In this document: positions 1-6,238 of the stretch, piece after piece | How the letters are laid out: each line of letters starts with the position of its first letter | Numbering within the stretch: the stretch's first letter is position 1 | The notes under the pieces: generated by a model | Databases searched by the model: none | Told to the model about the DNA's origin: nothing | What the model saw: only the letters and a program-made list of their open reading frames with translations | Translations under genes and position numbers: made by a program | Source of the DNA: an uncultured Desulfobacca sp. | Lineage (GTDB): Bacteria > Desulfobacterota > Desulfobaccia > Desulfobaccales > Desulfobaccaceae | Assembly: GCA_937958145.1 (NCBI GenBank) | Contig: CALGOE010000197.1 | Location: 1 to 7,567, forward strand | Direction of reading: 5' to 3' | DNA length: 7,567 nt

Positions 1-372
1 GGTTGGCGGCAGTTTCCCGGTTAAATCAGCAAGTTGACCTTCAATGGCCACGGTTGGCCCAATCTTGAGAATGGAACCGGTGATGATGGCGTCGGCTCCC
101 AGGCGCCGCCCCAAATCAGCGGCGGCGGAGCCGGTTGGCGGCGGACCGGCGCCGATCTCCCGGGCCAGGTCTTCTTTACTGACGACCCCAAAGCCCTCTT
201 TTTCCAGATGAGCAATAATGGTATCCTGGACTTTTTCGACCACGCCCGGTAGAGGCTCTTTGCTGAGCAGGGCAAAGGGCAGGACTGCCACCCTTTTGAC
301 CGTAATATCCTGAGCCCTGGCCGGGACGGTTGCCAGCAGGCATAGAAGGGTTGCCAAAAAGACCTTTTTCAC
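1..372 (-). CDS. Secreted protein with TolB-N/FlgO-like domain, probably start of BamA (partial)
   Basis: This is the first 124 codons of a gene that leaves the window at the left edge. It starts at GTG (370-372), chosen because a GAGGTG ribosome binding site lies six bases upstream and overlaps the lolD stop, and because the reading frame begins with a classic signal peptide. Residues 2-3 are KK, a hydrophobic core follows to about residue 16, and A-R-A at 18-20 gives a signal peptidase I site. C11 has no lipobox. The mature part starts with an IxVKRVAVLPF strand (residues 23-33), then a helix, LEKEGFGVVSKEDL (56-69) and LGADAIITGSILKIG (91-105). That pattern is typical of TolB-N/FlgO/CsgG-like folds. 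Position directly after lolD suggests an outer membrane assembly factor of the BamA (Omp85) class carrying an extra N-terminal domain. That is inference, since no POTRA or barrel sequence is visible. A stand-alone periplasmic protein is the main alternative. Confidence 0.72.
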   Translation of the reverse strand, partial: MKKVFLATLLCLLATVPARAQDITVKRVAVLPFALLSKEPLPGVVEKVQDTIIAHLEKEGFGVVSKEDLAREIGAGPPPTGSAAADLGRRLGADAIITGSILKIGPTVAIEGQLADLTGKLPPT

Positions 373-382
373 GTCTGCCACC
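373..382 (-). promoter_or_regulatory. Ribosome binding site fixing the GTG start
   Basis: The ten bases between the lolD stop and the GTG start carry a strong Shine-Dalgarno sequence, GAGGTGG. It begins within the last bases of lolD (GCGATGAGG), so translation of the two genes is probably coupled. The site supports GTG at 372 as the true start and makes a downstream ATG unnecessary. Confidence 0.7.
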
Positions 383-1096
383 TCATCGCTGGTCGTTGGG
401 CAGTCTGATAACTTTGCCGTCGCGGATGGTTATCTGATAGGACAGGAGCGCCGCCAGTTCCAGATTATGGGTCACCACCAAGGTTGTCAAGCCTTTTTCC
501 CGGTTCAGGCGGGCCAGCAGTTCATGAATCTGCCGAGCGCTGCGGGGGTCCAGATTTCCCGTCGGCTCATCAGCCATCAGGACATCGGGCGCCATGACCA
601 GGGCCCGAGCCACCGCCACCCGTTGCTGCTCGCCTCCCGACAGGGCCCCGACCCGATGGTGCAGGCGATCCTGCAACCCCAGTTGCACCAGGAGTTCCTC
701 AGCCCGCACCTGGGCCTGGGACCGGGCCCAGCGGGCAATGAGGGCCGGCATCATGACGTTTTCCAGGGCGTCAAACTCCGGCAACAGGTGGTGAAATTGA
801 AACACAAAACCGATGCGGCGATTCCGGAAAGCCGCCAGTTGCTCATCATTCAAGGTAAAAACGTCAGTGCCGTGCCACATGAGACGGCCGGCCGTGGGCC
901 GTTCCAGCGTGCCCAAAATATGCAGGAGCGTGGACTTGCCCACCCCAGAGGCGCCGACAATGGCCACACTGTCCCCCGCCTGGATTTCCAGGTCAACGCC
1001 ATCCAGGACATCCACCCGGTTGCCGTTGGAGACAAACGATTTCACGATATTCCGGGCCTGAATCAGAGGCCCCGCCGCCGGATCAAATTCTGTCAT
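383..1096 (-). CDS. lolD: Lipoprotein-releasing ABC transporter ATPase LolD
   Basis: The product is a 237-residue cytoplasmic ATPase that powers extraction of outer-membrane lipoproteins from the inner membrane to the carrier LolA. All ABC motifs are intact: Walker A GASGVGKST at 48-56, Q-loop Q100 in FVFQFHHLLPEF, signature LSGGE at 152-156, Walker B VLMADE at 172-177 and the switch histidine H210. FQFHHLLPEF followed by LENV is characteristic of the LolD/MacB subfamily, and the length matches the family. The gene lies downstream of a LolC/E-type permease, which separates LolD from other members. The start is the first ATG after an in-frame TAG a few codons upstream. No strong ribosome binding site precedes it, so initiation may be weak or coupled to upstream translation. 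An 84-base spacer separates it from the permease gene, longer than usual for this pair. FtsE-type ATPases are excluded by context. Confidence 0.93.
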   Translation of the reverse strand: MTEFDPAAGPLIQARNIVKSFVSNGNRVDVLDGVDLEIQAGDSVAIVGASGVGKSTLLHILGTLERPTAGRLMWHGTDVFTLNDEQLAAFRNRRIGFVFQFHHLLPEFDALENVMMPALIARWARSQAQVRAEELLVQLGLQDRLHHRVGALSGGEQQRVAVARALVMAPDVLMADEPTGNLDPRSARQIHELLARLNREKGLTTLVVTHNLELAALLSYQITIRDGKVIRLPNDQR

Positions 1097-1180
1097 ATCA
1101 AGTCTGATCTACAGGTTCTCGCCTCTGCCCCTCGCCGGCGCCGGGCCAGCTCCCCCGGCAACCGCGCCCCGAGGCCATGA
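1097..1180 (-). other. GC-rich spacer between the Lol permease gene and lolD
   Basis: This 84-base gap shows no gene. It contains the perfect ten-base palindrome CCGGCGCCGG at 1135-1144 and a run of G-rich bases, and could fold in the transcript. No run of T follows the palindrome in either direction, so it is not an intrinsic terminator. No convincing promoter is visible, and the two flanking genes are probably cotranscribed. Confidence 0.4.
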
Positions 1181-2410
1181 TCAACCATAACGGATGGCTT
1201 CCACCGGATCCAGGCGGGAGGCCTGCCAGGAGGGGTAGAGCGTCGCCAGAAAACTGATCAGCATCGTCGCCCCGGCGATGAGGGCCACATCCAGGATCTC
1301 AATCTTGACGGGCAAGGTGGAAATATAATAGACGTCGCTGGGTAATTTGATGAATTCATACCGTTTCAGGATGGCCGCCAGGACCAGGCCCAGGCCCAGG
1401 CCGATGACCGTGCCGATGGCGCCGATAATCACCCCCTGGAGCATGAAGATCTGCATGATGCTCCGGCGGGTGGCCCCCATTGATTTTAAGATGGCGATAT
1501 CCTTGGTTTTTTCCATGACCAACATGATCAGCGAGCTGGTAATGTTGAACGCCGCCACGAGCACGATCAGGGTCAGAATAATGAACATGGCGATCTTTTC
1601 CAGCTTCAAGGCGGCAAAGAGGCTGCGGTTCAGGCGCATCCAGTCCCGGGTATCATAGGCCGGGCCCAGTTTGTCTTTGATGGCTGCCGCCACCTGGTCT
1701 GCTTTGTAGATGTCCTTAACCTGAATCTCCAGGCCGGTCACCTTTCCCTCAATCCCCAGATAATTCTGGACCTGCGGAATGCTGGCGTAGACCAGGGTAT
1801 TGTCGAATTCAAACATGCCGGAGTGGAAGATGGCGCCCACCTGAAAATTCTTGATCCTCGGCATCCGCCCCATGGGGGTCAGGGTACCCAACGGCGATAT
1901 AATCTTGATCTGGCTGCCCACGGTGGCGCCGATATTCTTGGCCAGCTCATTGCCCAAGGCCACTTCCGGCAGTTCCCCCTCAAGCTCCAAGGCCAGATTG
2001 TGAAAGGAGCCGGCCTGCAGTTCCAGGGACGGGGGGCCGCCTTTCTCGATGGTCGGCAGATCCAGCCCCCGGATCACGCCGCCGGAGATGCTGCCCGGCC
2101 CGGAGACCATGACCTGGGTATAAATAAACGGTTTGGCCGACACCACCCCCGGGACGGTCTCCACCTCCCGCACCACGGATTCGTAATCTTCCAGACTGTA
2201 ACCCGGTTTGATGAGGATAACGTGGGCATTGACGCTGAGGATCTTTTTCTTCAGGTCCTGATCAAAGCCGGTCATGACGCCGATGACCACCAGCAGGGCC
2301 ATGACCCCCACCGCCACCCCGGCAATGGAGATAAAGGAAATCAGGGAAATAAATTTTTCCTTGCGTTTGGCCCGCAGATAACGGAAGGCCACCAGGTGCT
2401 CAAAGGGCAT
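1181..2410 (-). CDS. lolC: LolC/E-family lipoprotein-releasing permease (single, LolF-like)
   Basis: The product is a 409-residue inner-membrane permease that pairs with LolD to hand lipoproteins to LolA. A transmembrane helix at about 21-47 is followed by a large periplasmic domain (about 48-270) of the MacB core type. Three C-terminal helices follow at about 272-296, 318-346 and 372-394. FtsX-domain hallmarks are ME-KTKDIAILKSMGA (299-313) and LYPSWQASRLDPVEAIRYG at the end. Residues 178-189 read TPMGRMPRIKNF, which fits the LolC 'hook' loop that contacts LolA. The start codon ATG lies five bases after the lysS stop, with GGAGGG nearby as ribosome binding site. Gammaproteobacteria use separate LolC and LolE flanking LolD. 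Only one permease is seen here, so a homodimeric LolF-type arrangement is likely, unless a second copy lies elsewhere. The symbol lolC is used for the family; lolE or lolF would also be defensible. Confidence 0.9.
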   Translation of the reverse strand: MPFEHLVAFRYLRAKRKEKFISLISFISIAGVAVGVMALLVVIGVMTGFDQDLKKKILSVNAHVILIKPGYSLEDYESVVREVETVPGVVSAKPFIYTQVMVSGPGSISGGVIRGLDLPTIEKGGPPSLELQAGSFHNLALELEGELPEVALGNELAKNIGATVGSQIKIISPLGTLTPMGRMPRIKNFQVGAIFHSGMFEFDNTLVYASIPQVQNYLGIEGKVTGLEIQVKDIYKADQVAAAIKDKLGPAYDTRDWMRLNRSLFAALKLEKIAMFIILTLIVLVAAFNITSSLIMLVMEKTKDIAILKSMGATRRSIMQIFMLQGVIIGAIGTVIGLGLGLVLAAILKRYEFIKLPSDVYYISTLPVKIEILDVALIAGATMLISFLATLYPSWQASRLDPVEAIRYG

Positions 2411-2415
2411 CGGCC

Positions 2416-3897
2416 TTATCCCTCCGGCCGCAGCTGTGGGAAGAGGATGACATCGCGAATGGACGGGGAATCGGTGAGGAGCATCACCAGGCGATCAATG
2501 CCGATCCCGGCCCCGGCCGCCGGCGGCATGCCATATTCCAAGGCCAGAACAAAATCTTCATCCATGAAATGGGCCTCTTCATTGCCCGCCTCCCGGGCTG
2601 CCACCTGCTTGAGGAAACGCTGCCGCTGGTCTTCCGGGTCGTTCAGTTCCGAAAAGCCGTTGGCGATCTCTTTGCCGGCAATGAACAATTCAAAGCGGTC
2701 GGCCAATTCCGGATCATCCTGACAGCGCCGGGACAGGGGCGATATTTCAATAGGAAAGGCGGTTATAAAGGTGGGTTGGATGAGCTTTGGCTCCACATGC
2801 AGGTCGAAGAGTTTGGCCATGGCGCGGCCATAGCCTTCCGACGGTCGCAAGGTCACCCCCTGCTCCAGAGCCAGCTTGATCAGGGCCTGGCGATCCCGGA
2901 CGATCTCGGCCGGGATCTGCCCCACGACCGTTAAGGCTTCGGCCATGGCCAGCCGGCGCCAGGGTGGGGTCAGGTCAATCTCGTGCCCCTGATACGTGAT
3001 CCTGCCGGTGCCATAGAGGTCCTGGGCCAGCGCCGCGACCATCTCCTCAATGAGGCGCATCAGATCCTCGTATTCAGCGTAGGCCTGGTAAAACTCCATC
3101 ATGGTGAATTCGGGGTTGTGTTGCGTCGAGATGCCTTCGTTGCGGAAATTGCGATTGATCTCAAAGACCCGCTGGAAGCCCCCCACCAGAAGCCGCTTCA
3201 GATAGAGCTCCGGCGCGATGCGCAGGTACAAAGGCATGGCCAAAACGTTATGATAGGTCTGAAACGGCCGGGCGGTGGCGCCGCCGGGGATGGGCTGCAT
3301 CATGGGCGTTTCCACTTCCAGGAAGCCCCGTTGATCCATGAAATCCCGGAGAAACCGGATGATGCGGGACCGACGCCGGAAGACCTCCCTGACCTCGGGA
3401 TTGACCATCAGGTCCACATACCGACGCCGATAACGCAGCTCCACGTCGGTGAGGCCGTGATACTTCTCCGGCAGCGGCTGGATGGCTTTGGTCACCAGCA
3501 CAAACTGCTGCACCGCCAGGGTCAGTTCATTGGTTTTGGTGCGGAACAGCCGGCCGGTCAGGCCGATAATATCCCCCAGGTCCAACTGCTTAAAAAAAGT
3601 ATAGGCCTCCGGCCCCACTTCCTGCCGTTGAATATAGCCTTGCAGCCGCCCGCTCTCGTCTTGCAAATGAAAAAAGGTGGCCTTGCCGAACTGCCGCAGG
3701 AGCATCAGGCGGCCGGCCAGACTAAAAGTTGCGGTCAGCTTCTCCAATTCCCCCTGGTCCAGGTGGCCGTAGGCGGCGATCAGGTCGGCCACCCGATGGT
3801 GGGGGCGGAAGGTGTTGGCAAAAGGTTCAATCCCCGCCGCCCGCAGAGCCCGGATTTTTTCCCGGCGCTGCCGGATAAGAGTGGGTTCGTCTTGCAT
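2416..3897 (-). CDS. lysS: Lysyl-tRNA synthetase, class II
   Basis: The enzyme charges tRNA-Lys with lysine using ATP, in the cytoplasm. At 493 residues it has normal bacterial LysS length. The N-terminal anticodon-binding OB fold spans about 58-140 (FSLAGRLMLLRQFGKATFFHLQD). The class II catalytic core follows: motif 1 around GFLEVETPMM (191-200), motif 2 FRNEGIS through HNPEFTMMEFY (251-270), and motif 3 GIGIDRL (464-470) with its invariant arginine R469 and SIRDVILFP (479-487). Other family blocks are LYLRIAPELYLKRLLVGGF (223-241) and NGFSELNDP (413-421). No key residue looks missing. The ATG start is supported by GAGGA six bases upstream. It is probably the first gene of an operon with the Lol genes: the next gene starts five bases after its stop, and a candidate promoter lies about 150 bases upstream. 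Confidence 0.97.
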   Translation of the reverse strand: MQDEPTLIRQRREKIRALRAAGIEPFANTFRPHHRVADLIAAYGHLDQGELEKLTATFSLAGRLMLLRQFGKATFFHLQDESGRLQGYIQRQEVGPEAYTFFKQLDLGDIIGLTGRLFRTKTNELTLAVQQFVLVTKAIQPLPEKYHGLTDVELRYRRRYVDLMVNPEVREVFRRRSRIIRFLRDFMDQRGFLEVETPMMQPIPGGATARPFQTYHNVLAMPLYLRIAPELYLKRLLVGGFQRVFEINRNFRNEGISTQHNPEFTMMEFYQAYAEYEDLMRLIEEMVAALAQDLYGTGRITYQGHEIDLTPPWRRLAMAEALTVVGQIPAEIVRDRQALIKLALEQGVTLRPSEGYGRAMAKLFDLHVEPKLIQPTFITAFPIEISPLSRRCQDDPELADRFELFIAGKEIANGFSELNDPEDQRQRFLKQVAAREAGNEEAHFMDEDFVLALEYGMPPAAGAGIGIDRLVMLLTDSPSIRDVILFPQLRPEG

Positions 3898-3903
3898 GCT
3901 TAT

Positions 3904-3923
3904 TCCTCACCGGGACACCCCGG
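3904..3923 (-). promoter_or_regulatory. lysS ribosome binding site with abutting hairpin
   Basis: On the minus strand the Shine-Dalgarno GAGGA (3908-3904) sits six bases before the lysS ATG. Immediately upstream, CCGGG and CCCGG (3923-3919 and 3914-3910) form a perfect five-base-pair stem with a GTGT loop, ending one base from the Shine-Dalgarno. An overlapping CCGGCCGG palindrome (3920-3927) could compete with this stem. The arrangement could tune ribosome access. No function is shown. Confidence 0.45.
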
Positions 3924-4047
3924 CCGGCAACAGCAGCAGGGGGCACCGACCCGAAACTACCCTAAGCAAGGTTCTGGACAGGATGATGCAGCGCGGAGGC
4001 TTCGAGTCCCGGAGTTGATTTCTTCATGATGTGTCGATAACGTATGA

Positions 4048-4076
4048 AATTTAGAATATCATCACCATGAAGTCAA
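4048..4076 (-). promoter_or_regulatory. Candidate sigma-70 promoter for lysS operon
   Basis: On the minus strand TTGACT (4076-4071) matches five of six bases of the -35 consensus. A 17-base spacer leads to TAAATT (4053-4048), four of six for the -10 box. The stretch is AT-rich compared with its surroundings. Transcription from here would give a lysS leader of about 140 to 150 bases. It is the best promoter match in the intergenic region, but it rests on sequence similarity alone. Confidence 0.45.
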
Positions 4077-4096
4077 GCGAATTCCCCGGCCCCCGG

Positions 4097-4110
4097 CCGC
4101 GAGAGCGCGG
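4097..4110. repeat. Small GC hairpin CCGCG-AGAG-CGCGG
   Basis: A perfect five-base-pair inverted repeat with a four-base loop lies about 20 bases upstream of the lysS -35 box. No T-run follows on either strand, so it is unlikely to be an intrinsic terminator. It may be chance in GC-rich DNA or part of the structured region to its right. Confidence 0.3.
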
Positions 4111-4159
4111 GACTGCGATTCTTGGCCTTAGAAGGTTGTTGAAGAAATGTTTGTAGTTT

Positions 4160-4205
4160 GTAGGGAAGGGGGCCAGGGGCCGAAGGCCGGTACCCCCTCC
4201 CCTAC
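4160..4205. repeat. Long imperfect inverted repeat (hairpin)
   Basis: GTAGGGAAGGGGG (4160-4172) pairs with CCCCCTCCCCTAC (4193-4205), 12 of 13 positions complementary with one mismatch (A4166 against C4199). A nested GGCC-GAA-GGCC hairpin sits in the loop (4178-4188). This is the strongest fold in the intergenic region. It is not followed by a T-run on either strand. Confidence 0.6.
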
Positions 4206-4216
4206 GACCCCTCCCC

Positions 4217-4247
4217 CAGCCCCAACAGGGGCTGTTGGCTTCGCCAA
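4217..4247. repeat. Overlapping, mutually exclusive hairpins
   Basis: Three perfect stems overlap. CAGCCCC/GGGGCTG (4217-4223 with 4228-4234) has an AACA loop. CCAACAG/CTGTTGG (4222-4228 with 4232-4238) has a three-base loop. TTGGC/GCCAA (4235-4239 with 4243-4247) has a TTC loop. The second stem cannot form together with the first or third, a layout like an attenuator switch. No T-run or coding region follows to make it one. Confidence 0.45.
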
Positions 4248-4336
4248 AAGCCGAAACTTACGGTTTTTCACATACCCGGAATTGAGGGGAGGGTTTTTCA
4301 ACATCCTGTTAGTTCTATCGGTAAGCGTTGTATCCG

Positions 4337-5488
4337 TCAGCCGATGCGCCGCAACCCTTCGGCGATGGAGAGGCGGGCGGCCCGCCAGGCCGGGAAGATA
4401 GCCGACAGCAGGCCGACGATAAGGGCGATCACCAGGCAGGTAAGCAGGGTTTCATCCGACACCGTGAAGACCCGGAAATAATTGCCCAGGGCAGTGCGGA
4501 AGTAATGGGCCGCGGGAAAGATGGCAATCAAACCCACGATGCCGCCCATAAGGGCGATGGCCACGGATTCACCGGCGATGAGGGCCACCAGATGACGGCC
4601 CTGGAAGCCCAAGGTCTTCAGCACCGCGTGTTCTTCCTGCCGTTCCCGGGCGGTCATGGCCATGGTGTTGGCCAACACAATGAGGATAATGGCAATGACC
4701 ACGTAGGAGACGACCTGGATAGCCATAACAATGGCCTTGGTCATGGAGACAAAACCCATCTGGAAGGCCTTTTCGGATTCCGTCAGGGTTTCGGCCAGCG
4801 AGTTGCGGAAGGTGTCATCAATTTGGCCGGCAATGAGCGGGGCCCGCTCTATATCCTCCACCTGCGAGATGAACCACCCCACCTGGTTGGCCACCGCCGG
4901 GGTGTTCTTGACCAGCGTCTCATTGACATAGTCCCAATGAAAGAAAAAGCGGGTTTCATCGGTGGTCTCCTCAGCCCCCTCATAGATGGCCCGCAGCACC
5001 AGCTCCCAGTTGCCGGGGAAGATGGTGCCCCGCAGGGTGATGATATCCCCCAGCCGCCAACCGAAGCGTTGGGCCAGCTTGCGGCCGGCCACACAGGCAT
5101 TGCGTTCTTTCAACAAAGCCTGGCGCTGCTCCGGCGGGATCTTGAATTCTGTATAAATATCCAGATAATTATGGAGCTCGACGGCAAACTGGGGAAAGAA
5201 ATTTTTCTCATCAATATAGACCCCGCCGAACCAGTAGCCGTAGGCCACCCGTTTGATCCCGGGGATCGCCTTGATTTTATTCAGGTAGGCCAAGGGCAGG
5301 CGAAAGATCAGGGAGATGGCGTTGCGGGTGACCAAGCGGTCGGCGGCGGCCCCCTCGACCCCAGCGTACCAGGCATCCACTACCGTGCGCAGCAGGCCGA
5401 AAGAAAGGATGGCGATGGCCATCCCCAGGATAGTGAGGGCGGTGCGCAGACGGTGGCGCAGACTATTCCGCAGAATCAGTTTAAACAT
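4337..5488 (-). CDS. ABC transporter permease, FtsX/MacB type
   Basis: This 383-residue inner-membrane protein is the permease of the export cassette. Topology is one helix at about 16-36, a periplasmic domain of some 215 residues, and three helices at about 251-278, 301-325 and 346-368, as in MacB and LolC/E. The N-terminal LRNSLRHRLRTALTILGMAIA and the C-terminal FPAWRAARLSIAEGLRRIG are typical of the FtsX-domain superfamily, as is the cytoplasmic loop EEHAVLKTLGF (285-295). The periplasmic part contains WFGGVYIDEKNFFPQFAV (86-103), which I associate from memory with a stand-alone permease group distinct from true MacB. Such proteins act mechanically, driving substrate through an adaptor rather than through a membrane channel. 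ATG is the only reasonable start: no ATG, GTG or TTG lies in frame just upstream, and its ribosome binding site is weak. The gene begins 41 bases after the ATPase stop. The substrate is unknown. Confidence 0.88.
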   Translation of the reverse strand: MFKLILRNSLRHRLRTALTILGMAIAILSFGLLRTVVDAWYAGVEGAAADRLVTRNAISLIFRLPLAYLNKIKAIPGIKRVAYGYWFGGVYIDEKNFFPQFAVELHNYLDIYTEFKIPPEQRQALLKERNACVAGRKLAQRFGWRLGDIITLRGTIFPGNWELVLRAIYEGAEETTDETRFFFHWDYVNETLVKNTPAVANQVGWFISQVEDIERAPLIAGQIDDTFRNSLAETLTESEKAFQMGFVSMTKAIVMAIQVVSYVVIAIILIVLANTMAMTARERQEEHAVLKTLGFQGRHLVALIAGESVAIALMGGIVGLIAIFPAAHYFRTALGNYFRVFTVSDETLLTCLVIALIVGLLSAIFPAWRAARLSIAEGLRRIG

Positions 5489-5529
5489 AATGAGCGCCCG
5501 GTCTCGGTCTTGTTCGCTTGTGCCGTCCG

Positions 5530-6237
5530 CTAGCCATCGACGGCACAGGCGTTCAGCACCCCTTTATCCAGATGTTGCAGCCGGCTGGCCCGTTCCGCCG
5601 CCCGGGGGTCATGGGTGACCATGATGATGGTTTTGCCCAGCTCCTGGTTGAGGCGGGTCAGCAGGTCCAGAACCTCCTGGGCTGACACCTTATCCAGATC
5701 ACCGGTGGGTTCGTCCGCCGCAATAATGACCGGATCGGTCACAATGGCCCGGGCAATGGCCACCCGCTGTTGTTGGCCGCCGGAAAGCTGCCGGGGGTAG
5801 TGATCTTTGCGGTCAGAAATACCCACCAGTTGCAGGGCCAGTTCCGCGTGGGCGCGCCGCTCCCGGCGGGGCAGTTCCGAGAGCAGAAGGGGCAGCTCTA
5901 CATTTTCCAGGGCCGTGAGCACCGGGACCAGATTGTAAAACTGAAAAATAAAGCCCACGTTGCGGTGCCGCCAGATGGCCAGCTCTGATTCGCTCAGGCG
6001 GGAGATGTCAACCCCGGCGATGCGCAGCGTCCCCTCATCCGGATGGTCAATGCCGGCGATCAGGTTCAGAAGCGTGGTCTTCCCCGAGCCGGACGGACCC
6101 ATCAGGGCCAAAAATTCGCCGGCCCGAATATTAAGACAGACGTGTTGGAGGACCGTAATGATCTGGGCCCCCCGGCGGTAGGATTTGGTCAGGTTGTCTA
6201 TGGCCACCAGGATGGGCGGCGCCTCTGCCGGAGCCAT
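5530..6237 (-). CDS. ABC transporter ATPase, MacB/LolD-type (efflux)
   Basis: This 235-residue cytoplasmic ATPase energises the neighbouring permease. Walker A GPSGSGKT is at 47-54, Q-loop Q99 in FIFQFYNLVPVLTALENV, signature LSGGQ at 151-155, Walker B IIAADE at 171-176, D-loop DLD at 180-182, and switch histidine H209 in VTHD. FQFYNL-(x)n-LTALENVELPL marks the MacB/LolD/DevA-type branch. In E. coli MacB this domain is fused to the permease; here it is a separate polypeptide. The ATG follows the fusion protein stop by a single base (TGA-G-ATG), and GAAGG at the end of that gene serves as ribosome binding site, so translation is likely coupled. It resembles the window's LolD, but context with an adaptor argues for efflux rather than lipoprotein release. 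The short C-terminal tail (LNACAVDG) shows no recognisable motif. Confidence 0.92.
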   Translation of the reverse strand: MAPAEAPPILVAIDNLTKSYRRGAQIITVLQHVCLNIRAGEFLALMGPSGSGKTTLLNLIAGIDHPDEGTLRIAGVDISRLSESELAIWRHRNVGFIFQFYNLVPVLTALENVELPLLLSELPRRERRAHAELALQLVGISDRKDHYPRQLSGGQQQRVAIARAIVTDPVIIAADEPTGDLDKVSAQEVLDLLTRLNQELGKTIIMVTHDPRAAERASRLQHLDKGVLNACAVDG

Positions 6238-6238
6238 C

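Larger units (their letters stand above)
4128..4312. repeat. Hairpin-rich element with imperfect terminal inverted repeats (MITE/palindromic repeat-like)
   Basis: The 19-base ends at 4128-4146 and 4294-4312 are inverted copies of each other at 14 of 19 positions, sharing a TGTTGAA core. Inside lie a long imperfect hairpin (4160-4205), a set of overlapping short hairpins (4217-4247), a tandem heptamer TTTGTAG (4150-4163), and a direct repeat GGTTTTTCA at 4262-4270 and 4292-4300, followed by CAT and ACAT respectively. No open reading frame of note lies inside and no clear target-site duplication flanks the ends. It resembles the short palindromic intergenic repeats found in many deltaproteobacterial genomes. 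Whether it is multicopy here cannot be seen from one window. Confidence 0.42.
3898..4336. other. 439-base intergenic region, no gene
   Basis: The region lies between the ABC permease stop and the lysS start, both on the minus strand. Reading frames here give only proline- and glycine-rich low-complexity peptides with no family signal. From lysS outward it contains a ribosome binding site with an abutting hairpin, a leader of about 150 bases, a candidate promoter, a small GC hairpin, and a hairpin-rich repeat-like element. The permease operon has no clear intrinsic terminator, because none of the hairpins is followed by a T-run in its direction of transcription. No tRNA or T-box pattern could be supported. 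Confidence 0.7.

Noticed and set aside
1823..2722. Plus-strand open frame (299 codons) spanning the lysS/lolC junction
   Set aside because: It overlaps two well-supported genes on the other strand and reads as low-complexity H/G/Q-rich sequence.
3995..4016. GGCTTCGAGTCCCGG resembling a tRNA T-arm or attachment site
   Set aside because: The bases flanking TTCGAGT do not form the five-base-pair T-stem (GAGGC against CCCGG) and no anticodon or acceptor stem could be built around it.
2983..4029. Plus-strand open frame (348 codons) opposite lysS
   Set aside because: The minus strand encodes an intact class II lysyl-tRNA synthetase with all three motifs; the opposite frame shows no domain.
3898..4047. 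T-box riboswitch in the lysS leader
   Set aside because: No T-box core sequence or long specifier stem is visible, and T-boxes are mainly a Gram-positive feature.
4160..4247. Intrinsic terminator of the efflux operon
   Set aside because: Several strong stems exist, but none is followed by a T-run on the minus strand, the direction of transcription.
4118..4322. Target-site duplication flanking the repeat-like element
   Set aside because: Flanks share only short fragments such as TTCT at non-equivalent positions; no matching direct repeat abuts both ends.
4147..4401. Plus-strand frame of 84 codons in the intergenic gap
   Set aside because: Its proline- and glycine-rich product comes from the hairpin repeats and its end runs antisense into the permease gene; no ribosome binding site or homology is evident.
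4328..5533. Long plus-strand open frame (401 codons) opposite the permease gene
   Set aside because: It is antisense to a clear FtsX-type permease, is rich in G, D, H and Q without a family motif, and reflects GC-rich codon bias in the real gene.
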